A stretch of 64,000 nucleotides of DNA from Kordia aestuariivivens (GCF_014397005.1 NZ_JACGWS010000001.1:645784-709783), one strand, 5' to 3'. Positions 33,218 through 41,528 are shown, counted from the first letter of the stretch. A program made the numbers and translations. The notes: generated by a model from the sequence alone, not told the origin.

Positions 33218-34810
33218 ATGAAGAAATATCTTCTTTCATTAATTACAATCTTATTACCTATACTAACCTTTGGGCAGGAAGCCGCCGAAAAAGGACTCGA
33301 TCAACAAATCGATGAAGGATTTGGCTGGGCAACAAGTTGGTTTGTAGACTTTATCTTTTATCAAATACCATTTACAGAAGACGTTAAAGTGTTTTGGGTA
33401 TTATTTCCACTAATTATAGGTGCAACGTATTTTACAATCTATTTCAAGTTTATCAACTTTAGCGGTTTTTGGACATCTGTAAATATTGTAAGAGGAAAAT
33501 ATGATGATATTGATCATCACGAATCTATGATTGGAGCAGGAGATTCAACGCCTGGAGGAGATGCAATCGAAACAATAGCAATTGAAGGTCATGAAGGAGA
33601 AGTTTCGCATTTCCAAGCCTTAACAGCAGCTTTATCTGCAACAGTAGGTTTAGGAAACATTGCCGGAGTTGCCATTGCAGTATCTATTGGTGGTGCAGGA
33701 GCAACCTTTTGGATGATAATTGCTGGATTGCTAGGAATGGCATCAAAATTTGTAGAATGTACGCTTGGTGTAAAATATAGAGACATTGGAGAAGATGGAA
33801 CCGTATATGGTGGTCCAATGTACTACTTAACTAAAGGACTAAAAGCAAAAGGATTGGCTGGCTTAGGAAAAGTATTAGCCGTATTATTTGCCATCTTCGT
33901 AATTGGAGGTTCTTTTGGTGGAGGAAACATGTTTCAAGTAAATCAGGCATTTCAATTAGTTGAAAACATTACAGGTGGAGATGAATCTTTTCTACATGGA
34001 TATGGTTGGGCATTTGGTTTGGTAATGTCTATTTTAGTTGGTATTGTAATTATTGGAGGAATCAAGAAAATTGCGAAAGTAACGGACAAAATTGTACCAT
34101 TCATGGTCGTAATTTATGTAGCGGCTTCATTATTTGTAATATTTGCAAACTATACTATGATTGGTGATGCGTTTATGCAAATCTTCAATGGCGCATTTAG
34201 TCCTGAAGGAATTGCCGGTGGTGCTATTGGAGTATTAATTCAAGGATTTAGACGTGCAGCATTTTCGAATGAAGCAGGTATTGGTTCTGCATCTATTGCA
34301 CATTCAGCAGTAAAAACGAAATATGCAGCAAGTGAAGGAATGGTGGCTTTATTAGAGCCATTCATTGATACAGTTGTCGTATGTACCATGACAGCATTAG
34401 TTTTAATCATCACAGGAACCTTAGCTGCTGGTGGACCTTCTAACGATGCAGAAGCTATTTTAATGACCTCTGGAGCATTTGCAAGTGCAATTAGCTGGTT
34501 CCCGTATGTATTAACGGTTGCAGTAGTATTATTTGCATTCAGTACCATGATTTCTTGGTCGTACTACGGTTTCCAAGGTTGGGCATACCTATTTGGAAGA
34601 ACTAAAAGAGCTGAGTATACGTATAAAATTGTTTTCTGTTTATTCGTAATCGTTGGAGCAGCAGCAAGTTTAGATTCTGTAATTGGATTCTCAGATGCGA
34701 TGATTTTTGCGATGATGATTCCAAACATGATAGGACTTGTATTACTAGCGCCAAGAGTAAAAGAAGAATTGGTAAGATATATGAGCGCTATTAAAGAAAA
34801 TAAAGCTTAA
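33218..34810 (+). CDS. Sodium:alanine symporter (AGCS family)
   Basis: The 530-residue protein has about eleven hydrophobic segments from residue 55. Family signatures include TATVGLGNIAGVAIA-like sequence (SATVGLGNIAGVAIAVS) and NEAGIGSASIAHS. A cleavable-looking N-terminus (MKKYLLSLITILLPILTFGQ) and a soluble 60-residue leader are present, as often seen in Bacteroidota members. It imports alanine or glycine with sodium. It is a single-gene unit. Confidence 0.95.
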   Translation: MKKYLLSLITILLPILTFGQEAAEKGLDQQIDEGFGWATSWFVDFIFYQIPFTEDVKVFWVLFPLIIGATYFTIYFKFINFSGFWTSVNIVRGKYDDIDHHESMIGAGDSTPGGDAIETIAIEGHEGEVSHFQALTAALSATVGLGNIAGVAIAVSIGGAGATFWMIIAGLLGMASKFVECTLGVKYRDIGEDGTVYGGPMYYLTKGLKAKGLAGLGKVLAVLFAIFVIGGSFGGGNMFQVNQAFQLVENITGGDESFLHGYGWAFGLVMSILVGIVIIGGIKKIAKVTDKIVPFMVVIYVAASLFVIFANYTMIGDAFMQIFNGAFSPEGIAGGAIGVLIQGFRRAAFSNEAGIGSASIAHSAVKTKYAASEGMVALLEPFIDTVVVCTMTALVLIITGTLAAGGPSNDAEAILMTSGAFASAISWFPYVLTVAVVLFAFSTMISWSYYGFQGWAYLFGRTKRAEYTYKIVFCLFVIVGAAASLDSVIGFSDAMIFAMMIPNMIGLVLLAPRVKEELVRYMSAIKENKA

Positions 34811-34884
34811 ATAATAATAACTTAGTGTAGAATACTAAACCCCATAAAATACTCATGTAACGATTAATTTAAAAAATCGAAAAC

Positions 34885-35979
34885 ATGAAAAACATCAAAT
34901 CCCACTTTACGTTTCTGAAAGCAGAACGAAGTGGGATTTTGTGTATAATATTCCTAATCTTTATGGTACAAGGAATCTACTTTTACACAAATCCCACACA
35001 AACACCTCAACTATTTGCGGACGCAGAAGTTGCGATCTATCAACAACACATAGATTCGCTCAAACTGCTTGCGATTGAGGAACGAAAACCGAAAATTTTC
35101 CCGTTCAATCCAAACTTTATTTCCGATTACAAAGGTTTTACCTTAGGAATGTCTACTAAAGAAATTGATCGTTTACACAAATTTAGAGCGACCAATAAAT
35201 ATGTAAATTCAGCCAAGGAATTTCAAACGGTCACAAAGGTTTCAGATTCATTACTCAGCATCTTGCAACCGCATTTTAAATTCCCCGAATGGGTGACCAA
35301 CAAAAAGAAGAAAAAGTGGGCGTATGGAAAAAAGGAGGAAGTTATTCTAAAAAAGATCGATCTCAACAAAGCAACGATTGAAGAGCTCCGAAAAGTATAC
35401 GGAATTGGTGAAAAACTCTCAGCGCGAATCGTAAACTACCGAGCGAAATTGGGCGGATTTGTCACGGAATCTCAATTAGAAAATGTATATGGGCTAAAGC
35501 CAGAAGTAATACAAAAAGTTTGGAAACGTTTCTACCTAGGAAAGTCAAATACATACGAGAAAGCAGACGAAGTTGCGCTGGAAAAGATCGATTTGAACAA
35601 AGCAACGATTGAAGAACTCCGAAAAGTATACGGAATCGGCGAAAAACTTTCTGAACGAATTGTAAAATACAGAACAAAAATTGGCGGATTTGTGATAGAA
35701 TCTCAATTAGAAGATGTCTATGGCTTAAAGCCAGAAGTAGTACAGAACGTTTGGAAACGTTTCTATATAGAAAAACCAGCGATCGTTAAAGTGAATCTCA
35801 ATACGTGTTCACTGGAAGAATTACTAAAAATTCCATACATAGACTATGAATTGGCAGACGAAATTATCAACCAACGAATTCTCAGAGAAGGATTCAAAAC
35901 TTTTGAAGATTTGGCAAAAATTCGAAACTTTCCAACCAAGAAAATCAAGATAATTGAATTATATTTGTCAATTGAATAG
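34885..35979 (+). CDS. Helix-hairpin-helix (ComEA-like) DNA-binding protein
   Basis: The 364-residue protein has a hydrophobic segment near residues 15-35 that may act as an anchor or uncleaved signal. From residue 157 there are three HhH units with the ComEA-type signature (IDLNKATIEELRKVYGIGEK). Units one and two are a clear internal duplication with a 231-base (77-residue) offset (35353 and 35584); the third is shorter (VNLNTCSLEELLKIPYIDYE). ComEA-like proteins bind DNA during uptake or transfer; that role here is inferred. Confidence 0.88.
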   Translation: MKNIKSHFTFLKAERSGILCIIFLIFMVQGIYFYTNPTQTPQLFADAEVAIYQQHIDSLKLLAIEERKPKIFPFNPNFISDYKGFTLGMSTKEIDRLHKFRATNKYVNSAKEFQTVTKVSDSLLSILQPHFKFPEWVTNKKKKKWAYGKKEEVILKKIDLNKATIEELRKVYGIGEKLSARIVNYRAKLGGFVTESQLENVYGLKPEVIQKVWKRFYLGKSNTYEKADEVALEKIDLNKATIEELRKVYGIGEKLSERIVKYRTKIGGFVIESQLEDVYGLKPEVVQNVWKRFYIEKPAIVKVNLNTCSLEELLKIPYIDYELADEIINQRILREGFKTFEDLAKIRNFPTKKIKIIELYLSIE

Positions 35980-36001
35980 AAAAATATAAAAATTGCCATA
36001 T

Positions 36002-37168
36002 ATGGAAAGTATGTACTTTAACGAAGAGCATCAACTTTTTAGAGAAAGTCTAAGAGATTTTTTAAAAAAAGAAGTCGTTCCTCACATTGATAAATGGGAG
36101 AAAACAGGAACCATTGAACGCTTTATTTGGGAGAAATTTGGCGAAATGGGATACTTCGGATTGGCATATCCAGAAGAATATGGCGGAATGGATTTAGACC
36201 TTTTCTATACAGTCATACTTTTAGAAGAATTACAACGTATCAATTCTGGTGGATTTGCCGCAGCAATTTGGGCGCACGTATACTTAGCCATGACGCACTT
36301 GAACAAAGAAGGGAATCACGAAATAAAACAAAAATATCTAGCACCAAGTATTACAGGCGAAAAAATAGGTTGTCTATGTATTACGGAACCTTTTGGCGGA
36401 TCGGATGTTGCAGGAATGCGAACGACGGCTGTAAAAAAAGGGGATAAATACATCATCAACGGTTCAAAAACGTTTATCACAAACGGTGTATACAGTGATT
36501 ATTTAGTAATTGCTGCAAAAACAAATCCAGAACTTGGAAACAAAGGAATCAGTATTTTTGTCTTGGACAGAGAAATGCCTGGAATTTCTGCGACAAAACT
36601 AGAAAAACTAGGTTGGAAAGCTTCTGATACAGGAGAAATTGCTTTTGACAATGTTGAAATTCCACTAGAAAACCTAATGGGAGAAGAAAACAAAGGATTT
36701 GCATACATCATGCAACACTTTGCTTTAGAACGCTTAATTATGGGCGTAAATGCACATGCAAGAGCCGAATTTGCCATGGAATACGCAATACAATACATGT
36801 CGGAACGTCAAGCATTTGGAAGAAGTATTGACAAATTCCAAGCATTACGTCATACAATGGCTGACTTGGCAGCAGAACTTGAAGTGTGTAAAACATTCAA
36901 CTATACAGTAGCGTACAGACTCAATAAAGGAGAATACGTTGTAAAAGAAGCTACCATATCTAAATTACAATCGACCAAAATGTCGGATAATGTAATCTAT
37001 CAATGTTTACAAATGTTAGGTGGTTATGGTTATATGGAAGAATATCCAATGGCACGTTTATTTCGCGACAGCCGTTTAGGACCAATTGGTGGCGGAACAT
37101 CGGAAATACTTCGTGAAATCATTGCAAAAATGATTATTGATAAAAAAGATTACAAACCTGCGACATAA
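36002..37168 (+). CDS. Acyl-CoA dehydrogenase
   Basis: The 388-residue flavoprotein oxidises an acyl-CoA to enoyl-CoA. CITEPFGGSDVAGMRTTA and ITNGVYSDY are in the FAD- and substrate-binding middle domain. The usual C-terminal EGT is replaced by GGT (IGGGTSEILREI), so the catalytic base is likely Glu243 in ALERLIMG, as in isovaleryl- and long-chain acyl-CoA dehydrogenases. The start is the ATG at 36002; a TTG at 35993 is an unlikely alternative. The last 38 bases are duplicated downstream at 37205-37242. Confidence 0.93.
   Translation: MESMYFNEEHQLFRESLRDFLKKEVVPHIDKWEKTGTIERFIWEKFGEMGYFGLAYPEEYGGMDLDLFYTVILLEELQRINSGGFAAAIWAHVYLAMTHLNKEGNHEIKQKYLAPSITGEKIGCLCITEPFGGSDVAGMRTTAVKKGDKYIINGSKTFITNGVYSDYLVIAAKTNPELGNKGISIFVLDREMPGISATKLEKLGWKASDTGEIAFDNVEIPLENLMGEENKGFAYIMQHFALERLIMGVNAHARAEFAMEYAIQYMSERQAFGRSIDKFQALRHTMADLAAELEVCKTFNYTVAYRLNKGEYVVKEATISKLQSTKMSDNVIYQCLQMLGGYGYMEEYPMARLFRDSRLGPIGGGTSEILREIIAKMIIDKKDYKPAT
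37131..37168 (+). repeat. 38-bp direct repeat, copy 1 (end of the acyl-CoA dehydrogenase gene)
   Basis: The 38 bases including the stop codon recur exactly at 37205-37242. Copy 1 is coding. Confidence 0.95.
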
Positions 37169-37204
37169 ATAGATTGGAGTCATTTTTATCAAAAATTCTT
37201 TTTT

Positions 37205-37242
37205 TGATTATTGATAAAAAAGATTACAAACCTGCGACATAA
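37205..37242 (+). repeat. 38-bp direct repeat, copy 2 (non-coding)
   Basis: Exact copy of 37131-37168, 74 bases downstream. It is probably the trace of an insertion or a small tandem duplication. Confidence 0.95.
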
Positions 37243-37257
37243 TATTGAATCAGTACA

Positions 37258-37325
37258 CGTCACTTCGAGTGATTTTCTGTCATATTGAGCGCAGTCGAAA
37301 TAGATAGAAAATAGTATCGAGAAGT
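37258..37325. repeat. E-type repeat half with a family B insertion
   Basis: The sequence cgtcacttcgagtgatttt (37258-37276) and the block aaaatagtatcgagaag (from 37308) match the E element at 20897. Between them lies a family B unit with core TTGAGCGCAGTCGA (37278-37307). Confidence 0.7.
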
Positions 37326-37366
37326 ACTTTCAAAACGAAAATCATCAACACTTAAAATAAATAACA

Positions 37367-37398
37367 AAAGACCACTTTAACGAGTGGTCTTTTTTTTT
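37367..37398 (+). terminator. Intrinsic terminator before the amylase gene
   Basis: The arms aaaagaccact and agtggtctttt form a hairpin followed by a run of T residues. It ends the acyl-CoA dehydrogenase transcript. Confidence 0.9.
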
Positions 37399-37538
37399 GG
37401 TATAAAGAAACTCTTTCCAATTACGGTAAAACCGTATAAGTTAGAAACTTATCAACACGAAAACGTTTTCGCTAGATATGGGATTCTTGTTCTACAAAAT
37501 AAATATTTACATTGAAAAAGAACTTTAACCCAAAAAAT

Positions 37539-38921
37539 ATGAAAACAACTAAAATCTTCTATTTCTTACTGATCAGTTTATTTCTAATTAGCTGTTCTGA
37601 AGACGAAATCAATCAAGAAAATGAGCAAAGTACAGAAGCAGTCAAAGAAACTGTTGTTGCTAAAAATAGATCCAATCTAAAACCAATTGGTTCTGGTGTA
37701 ATGATGCAAGCGTTCTATTGGGATGTGCCAGCAGGTGGAACTTGGTGGAATGTTGTCAAAGGAAAAGTAGACGATTGGAGCAACGCCGGAATTGACGCTA
37801 TTTGGCTTCCGCCAGCTTCCAAAGCGCAAAATGGACCGTTCTCTATGGGATACGATCCATTTGATTACTTCGATTTTGGAGAATACAATCAAATGGGAAG
37901 TGTAGAAACGCGTTTTGGTTCAACTGCCGAATTGATAAGTTTAGTCAATACGGCTCATAATAACAGATTGAGTGTAATAGCAGATATTGTATTAAATCAC
38001 AATAGCGGAGGTGATAGTGAGTACAATCCGTTCAAAGGAACAAATACTTACACGGATTATCAACCAATGTCAGGAATGTTCAATAGAACCTATTATGACT
38101 TTCATCCAAATGATTACCACGCAAATGATGAAGGTGTATTTGGAGGTTTTGCCGATTTATGTCACCACAAACAATATGTGCAAGACTGGCTTTGGAACAA
38201 TTCAAACTCAGTAGCCAAATACTATAAAAATGTTATCGGGTTTGACGGATGGCGTTTTGACTACGTAAAAGGTTTTGCGCCGTGGGTTGTAAAAGACTGG
38301 AAAAATGCTGTTGGAGGTTTCTCTGTGGGAGAATTGTGGGACGGAAATGTAAACATCTTAGATTCCTGGACAGCGCAAGCGGAAGTAAGCGCGTTCGATT
38401 TTGCTTGTTACTACAAAATGCGTGATGCGTTTGGCGGAAACGACCTTACACAACTAAATGGAGACATGTTATGGAAACGTAACGCGTCAAAAGCAGTAAC
38501 ATTTGTGGCAAATCATGATACGGATGAAATCATCAACAATAAAATTCTCGCGTATGCCTACATTCTAACACATGAAGGATATCCAACTATCTTTTATCGC
38601 GATTACGAAGAATGGTTAAACAAAGAACGTCTAAACAATCTTATCTGGATTCATAACAACTTAGCAAGTGGAAACACTTCTATTCTATACACAGATAATG
38701 ATGAATATGTTGCCAGAAGAAATGGCTATAACAGTTCAGGCTTAGTGGTGTATATAAACAACTCAAACAGTTGGCAAGAACGTTGGGTGGAAACCAATTG
38801 GTCAAACACACGAATCAAAGATTACACAGGACATTCTGGTTGGGAACCAGTAACGCAAGGCGGAAAATGGGTTAAAATTCAAGCACCACCAAAAAGTTAT
38901 TCTGTTTGGTCTGTAAAATAA
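37539..38921 (+). CDS. GH13 alpha-amylase, lipoprotein
   Basis: The 460-residue protein (ATG at 37539; a TTG at 37512 would add 9 residues) has a lipobox ending LISC at Cys19 and a GH13 (beta/alpha)8 catalytic domain. The active-site residues are Asp241 in GWRFDYVKG (nucleophile), Glu265 in GELWD (acid/base) and Asp327 in VANHDTDE. DIVLNHNSGG gives the conserved Asn-His region. It hydrolyses alpha-1,4-glucans outside the cytoplasm. No SusC/SusD genes are nearby, so it is not part of a visible polysaccharide locus. Confidence 0.95.
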   Translation: MKTTKIFYFLLISLFLISCSEDEINQENEQSTEAVKETVVAKNRSNLKPIGSGVMMQAFYWDVPAGGTWWNVVKGKVDDWSNAGIDAIWLPPASKAQNGPFSMGYDPFDYFDFGEYNQMGSVETRFGSTAELISLVNTAHNNRLSVIADIVLNHNSGGDSEYNPFKGTNTYTDYQPMSGMFNRTYYDFHPNDYHANDEGVFGGFADLCHHKQYVQDWLWNNSNSVAKYYKNVIGFDGWRFDYVKGFAPWVVKDWKNAVGGFSVGELWDGNVNILDSWTAQAEVSAFDFACYYKMRDAFGGNDLTQLNGDMLWKRNASKAVTFVANHDTDEIINNKILAYAYILTHEGYPTIFYRDYEEWLNKERLNNLIWIHNNLASGNTSILYTDNDEYVARRNGYNSSGLVVYINNSNSWQERWVETNWSNTRIKDYTGHSGWEPVTQGGKWVKIQAPPKSYSVWSVK

Positions 38922-38981
38922 AAACTCATCTAATGCTAATTGGTACATTATCAAATTGCTACATTGTCAAATTAATAATCT

Positions 38982-39076
38982 GGGCATTCCGCAAAGAAAA
39001 ATTGCGGCCGCGCTTTCGGTAGTCGCTCTCCCAATTTCTTTGGGAGGAGCTCCAACAATACCTCTATCGCTAATGC
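38982..39076. repeat. F-type palindromic element with two hairpins
   Basis: The block starts gggcattcc and ends cgctaatgc. It holds a hairpin with arms CTCCCAA/TTGGGAG (39028-39046) and a GC-rich stretch cggccgcgctttcggtagtc. Similar blocks are widespread between genes in Flavobacteriaceae, from memory only. No gene is seen here. Confidence 0.55.
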
Positions 39077-39121
39077 AAAAAAAATAATGCAAATAATTTA
39101 ATAGAATTAAAAAATAGTATC

Positions 39122-39129
39122 TATATTTG
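39122..39129 (+). promoter_or_regulatory. -7 box of the rpsU promoter
   Basis: TATATTTG matches TAnnTTTG, 36 bases upstream of the rpsU ATG at 39166. Confidence 0.65.
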
Positions 39130-39150
39130 CAACCACAAAATCTAAAAGAG

Positions 39151-39157
39151 AGGAGGT
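39151..39157 (+). promoter_or_regulatory. Strong Shine-Dalgarno sequence of rpsU
   Basis: AGGAGGT ends 8 bases before the ATG. Most genes in this window lack such a sequence, so this is exceptional. In Flavobacterium the rpsU message is known to depend on it, because bS21 on the ribosome blocks the anti-Shine-Dalgarno sequence. Confidence 0.85.
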
Positions 39158-39165
39158 TAAGGACT

Positions 39166-39360
39166 ATGTTAATTATACCAGTTAAAGAAGGAGAAAATAT
39201 AGACAGAGCACTGAAACGTTTCAAACGAAAGTTCGATCGTACAGGAGGAATGCGTCAACTAAGAGCTAGAAAGCACTTTGCAAAGCCATCTGTTGTTCGT
39301 AGAGCTCAAATCCAGAAAGCTCAATACATACAAGGATTAAGAGATGCAGAGAATATCTAA
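39166..39360 (+). CDS. rpsU: 30S ribosomal protein bS21
   Basis: The 64-residue basic protein starts MLIIPVKEGENIDRALKRFK, the bS21 pattern, and continues RRAQIQKAQYIQGLRDAE. It sits on the small subunit beside the 3' end of 16S rRNA. The ATG at 39166 is chosen by the strong Shine-Dalgarno sequence; the longer upstream reading frame is not coding. It is a single-gene unit with its own promoter and terminator. Autoregulation through occlusion of the anti-Shine-Dalgarno sequence is established in Flavobacterium; the sequence here fits that model. Confidence 0.97.
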   Translation: MLIIPVKEGENIDRALKRFKRKFDRTGGMRQLRARKHFAKPSVVRRAQIQKAQYIQGLRDAENI

Positions 39361-39383
39361 CATTTCTAAAACTTAAAAAACTA

Positions 39384-39412
39384 AAAGGTTTCCACATCGG
39401 AAACCTTTTTTT
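39384..39412 (+). terminator. Intrinsic terminator of rpsU
   Basis: The arms aaaggtttcc and ggaaaccttt enclose ACATC and are followed by T residues. Confidence 0.9.
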
Positions 39413-39453
39413 ATGCTTTAAATTTAAATAGTTATTACAAGTTCAGTAACTTT

Positions 39454-39485
39454 AAACTCATAAACTCATAAACTCATAAACTCAT
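39454..39485 (+). repeat. Four copies of the octamer aaactcat
   Basis: Exact tandem copies followed by aaac. The unit resembles the heptamers aactcat/aactcac at 3218-3245. Confidence 0.85.
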
Positions 39486-39590
39486 AAACAAATAACGAAC
39501 AACAAATAAGCTATTAGTATTGAGTAGTTAAAAATTGAGTAAAAGAATCAAAGAAAACATTTGTGAATTCGTGGCAAAGAAATATTTTTC

Positions 39591-39667
39591 AAACAACAAA
39601 CAACAAACAACAAACAACAAACAACAAACAACAAACAACAAACAACAAACAACAAACAACAAACAAC
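39591..39667 (+). repeat. Eleven perfect copies of the heptamer aaacaac
   Basis: The array ends 12 bases before the ATG of the recombinase gene at 39679, within its 5' leader. It stays open in the recombinase frame, so an upstream TTG at 39535 could give an Asn/Gln/Thr/Lys-rich extension, but that is unlikely to be made. Change of copy number would alter the spacing of the promoter or ribosome site. Confidence 0.95.
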
Positions 39668-39678
39668 AAGAAACAAGA

Positions 39679-40566
39679 ATGACCTTCACTCCGTTCACAG
39701 AATACCTAAAACTTGAAAAAAACTATTCGCAACATACAGTCACGGCGTATGAAAATGACTTGCGTTCCTTTTCAGAATTCTGTGAAAAAGAATATGAAGA
39801 TGCTAACATTATAAATGTACACTATGTCCAAATTCGAAATTGGATTGTCTCATTAGTAGATAATGGTTTAATAAACGCGACAATCAATCGTAAAATATCT
39901 TCATTAAAAACCTACTATAAATACTTGCTCAAAACAAAACAAGTAGAAGCAAGTCCGCTAGCCAAACACAAAGCATTAAAAACGTCAACTAAAATACAAG
40001 TACCATTCTCTGAAAAAGAAATGGATGAAGTATTAGGAAGTGTAAGATTTGAAAATAATTTTGAAGGCATACGTAACAAAACAATCATAGAAATGTTCTA
40101 TGCCACTGGAATGCGAAGAAGTGAATTAATCAATTTAAAAGAGTCAGATATTGATTACACGGCAAAAACAATTAGAATATTAGGAAAAAGAAATAAAGAA
40201 CGCATTGTTCCATTATTGCATAAACTAGAAACACAACTAAAAGAATACAATACGCAAAGAAAGCAGATAGATGTTTCTAATATTGATGAATTATTTTTGA
40301 CAGCAAAAGGAAATAAAATGTACCCGAATCTTGTATATCGTTTAATAAATGATTATTTTAGTAAAGCATCTACAAAAATAAAAAAGAGTCCGCATATACT
40401 TAGACACACATTTGCAACTCACTTATTAAACCAAGGTGCAGACTTAAATGCTGTTAAAGAATTACTTGGTCATGCTAGCTTAGCTTCAACACAGGTATAT
40501 ACACACAATAGTTTAGCTGAACTAAAAAATGTATATGCCAAAGCCCATCCTAGAAACAAAAAGTAA
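39679..40566 (+). CDS. xerC: Tyrosine recombinase XerC/XerD
   Basis: The 295-residue protein (ATG 39679) has an N-terminal SAM-like DNA-binding domain (FTEYLKLEKNYSQHTVTAY) and a catalytic domain. Catalytic residues are the Arg in TGMRRSELINL, the His-x-x-Arg in HILRHTFATHLL, the His in LLGHASLAST and the Tyr in QVYTH. It resolves chromosome dimers at dif. XerC and XerD cannot be separated here with certainty; the gene beside rpsU and hpf is usual in Flavobacteriaceae. Its start is directly downstream of the heptamer array. Confidence 0.92.
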   Translation: MTFTPFTEYLKLEKNYSQHTVTAYENDLRSFSEFCEKEYEDANIINVHYVQIRNWIVSLVDNGLINATINRKISSLKTYYKYLLKTKQVEASPLAKHKALKTSTKIQVPFSEKEMDEVLGSVRFENNFEGIRNKTIIEMFYATGMRRSELINLKESDIDYTAKTIRILGKRNKERIVPLLHKLETQLKEYNTQRKQIDVSNIDELFLTAKGNKMYPNLVYRLINDYFSKASTKIKKSPHILRHTFATHLLNQGADLNAVKELLGHASLASTQVYTHNSLAELKNVYAKAHPRNKK

Positions 40567-40618
40567 TCTTCTGAAAAAATAGCCAGAACCTAAAAAATAA
40601 CCTAAAAAAATGCCGCGT

Positions 40619-40918
40619 ATGAAAGTAAACATGCAGTCCGTAAACTTTACGGCAGATCGTAAGTTAGTAGATTTCATTCAGAGAAAAATGGACAAGTTAG
40701 AAACGTACTATGACAAAATCATTGACGCTGATGTCTATTTAAAGGTAGAAAACACTAGTGCAAAAGAAAATAAAATAGCAGAAATAAGGGTGAATATTCC
40801 AGGAGATGATGTTATGGTGAAAAAGCAATGTAGAACCTTTGAGGAAGCAGTTGACGAGGCAACAAGTACATTACAAAGAGCACTATTAAAAAGAAAAGAA
40901 AAAGTACGAACACATTGA
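40619..40918 (+). CDS. hpf: Ribosome hibernation promoting factor, short form
   Basis: The 99-residue protein has the HPF/YfiA fold: MKVNMQSVNFTADRKLVDFI followed by QRKMDKLETYYDKIIDADVY. Short-form HPF stabilises inactive 100S or 70S ribosomes. The ATG at 40619 is the typical start; an ATG at 40610 would add three residues. It is downstream of xerC by 52 bases, then a promoter and the tRNA cluster. Confidence 0.9.
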   Translation: MKVNMQSVNFTADRKLVDFIQRKMDKLETYYDKIIDADVYLKVENTSAKENKIAEIRVNIPGDDVMVKKQCRTFEEAVDEATSTLQRALLKRKEKVRTH

Positions 40919-40939
40919 TACATAAAAATTTTTAAAAAA

Positions 40940-40973
40940 TTGTTTTAATTAAAAAAAATTATCTATACATTTG
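40940..40973 (+). promoter_or_regulatory. Promoter of the tRNA-tuf cluster
   Basis: A TTG at 40940-40942 and a -7 box TACATTTG at 40966-40973, 23 bases apart, precede the tRNA-Thr gene. The predicted start of transcription is near 40977. Confidence 0.7.
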
Positions 40974-40975
40974 CA

Positions 40976-41002
40976 GTCCGTTAGAAATAGCGGGCTTTTT
41001 TT
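40976..41002 (+). terminator. Promoter-proximal hairpin with T-run
   Basis: Eight pairs (gtccgtta with tagcgggc, two of them G-U) enclose a GAAA loop and are followed by seven T residues. The hairpin begins at about the first transcribed base, so it may stop or process early transcripts before the tRNAs. Confidence 0.6.
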
Positions 41003-41012
41003 ATGAGTAAAA

Positions 41013-41086
41013 GCCGATGTAGCTCAGCTGGCTAGAGCAGCTGATTTGTAATCAGCAGGTCGTGGGTTCGAGTCCCTCCATCGGCT
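41013..41086 (+). tRNA. tRNA-Thr(UGU)
   Basis: The acceptor arms GCCGATG and CATCGGC are paired. The anticodon stem GCTGA/TCAGC has a TTTGTAA loop, giving anticodon TGT. A standard T-arm (GTGGGTTCGAGTCCC) is present and CCA is not encoded. Confidence 0.97.
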
Positions 41087-41219
41087 CAAAAAAAGTAAAA
41101 CGCAACAGGAAGTTTATAAGAATCAGAAGGATTCTTTAAAACTAGGCAATAAAATAATCCTCAGCGTAACCGAAACAAGTCCTTTCATCGGTTAAAATTT
41201 GAAATATTGATTTATTATT

Positions 41220-41301
<82 letters not shown>

Positions 41302-41312
41302 CTAAATAAAAA

Positions 41313-41385
41313 GCGAAAGTAGCTCAGTTGGTAGAGCGTCAGCCTTCCAAGCTGAATGTCGCCGGTTCGAACCCGGTCTTTCGCT
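41313..41385 (+). tRNA. tRNA-Gly(UCC)
   Basis: The acceptor arms GCGAAAG and CTTTCGC are paired. The anticodon stem TCAGC/GCTGA has a CTTCCAA loop, giving anticodon TCC. Confidence 0.97.
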
Positions 41386-41398
41386 CTATATATTTCTT

Positions 41399-41470
41399 GC
41401 CGATGTAGCTCAGGGGTAGAGTGTTTCCTTGGTAAGGAAGAGGTCACGGGTTCAAATCCCGTCATTGGCT
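41399..41470 (+). tRNA. tRNA-Thr(GGU)
   Basis: The acceptor arms GCCGATG and CATTGGC are paired (one G-U). The anticodon loop TTGGTAA gives anticodon GGT. The tuf gene starts 58 bases later. Confidence 0.96.
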
Positions 41471-41528
41471 CATAAAATGTATAAATTGAACACTAATATA
41501 TAACTAAGATTAAAAAAATTATTAAATC

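Noticed and set aside
36499..36798. Minus-strand frame inside the acyl-CoA dehydrogenase
   Set aside because: Shadow of the real gene.
39535..39678. N-terminal extension of the recombinase through the aaacaac array
   Set aside because: It needs a TTG start, and the family N-terminus begins at 39679.
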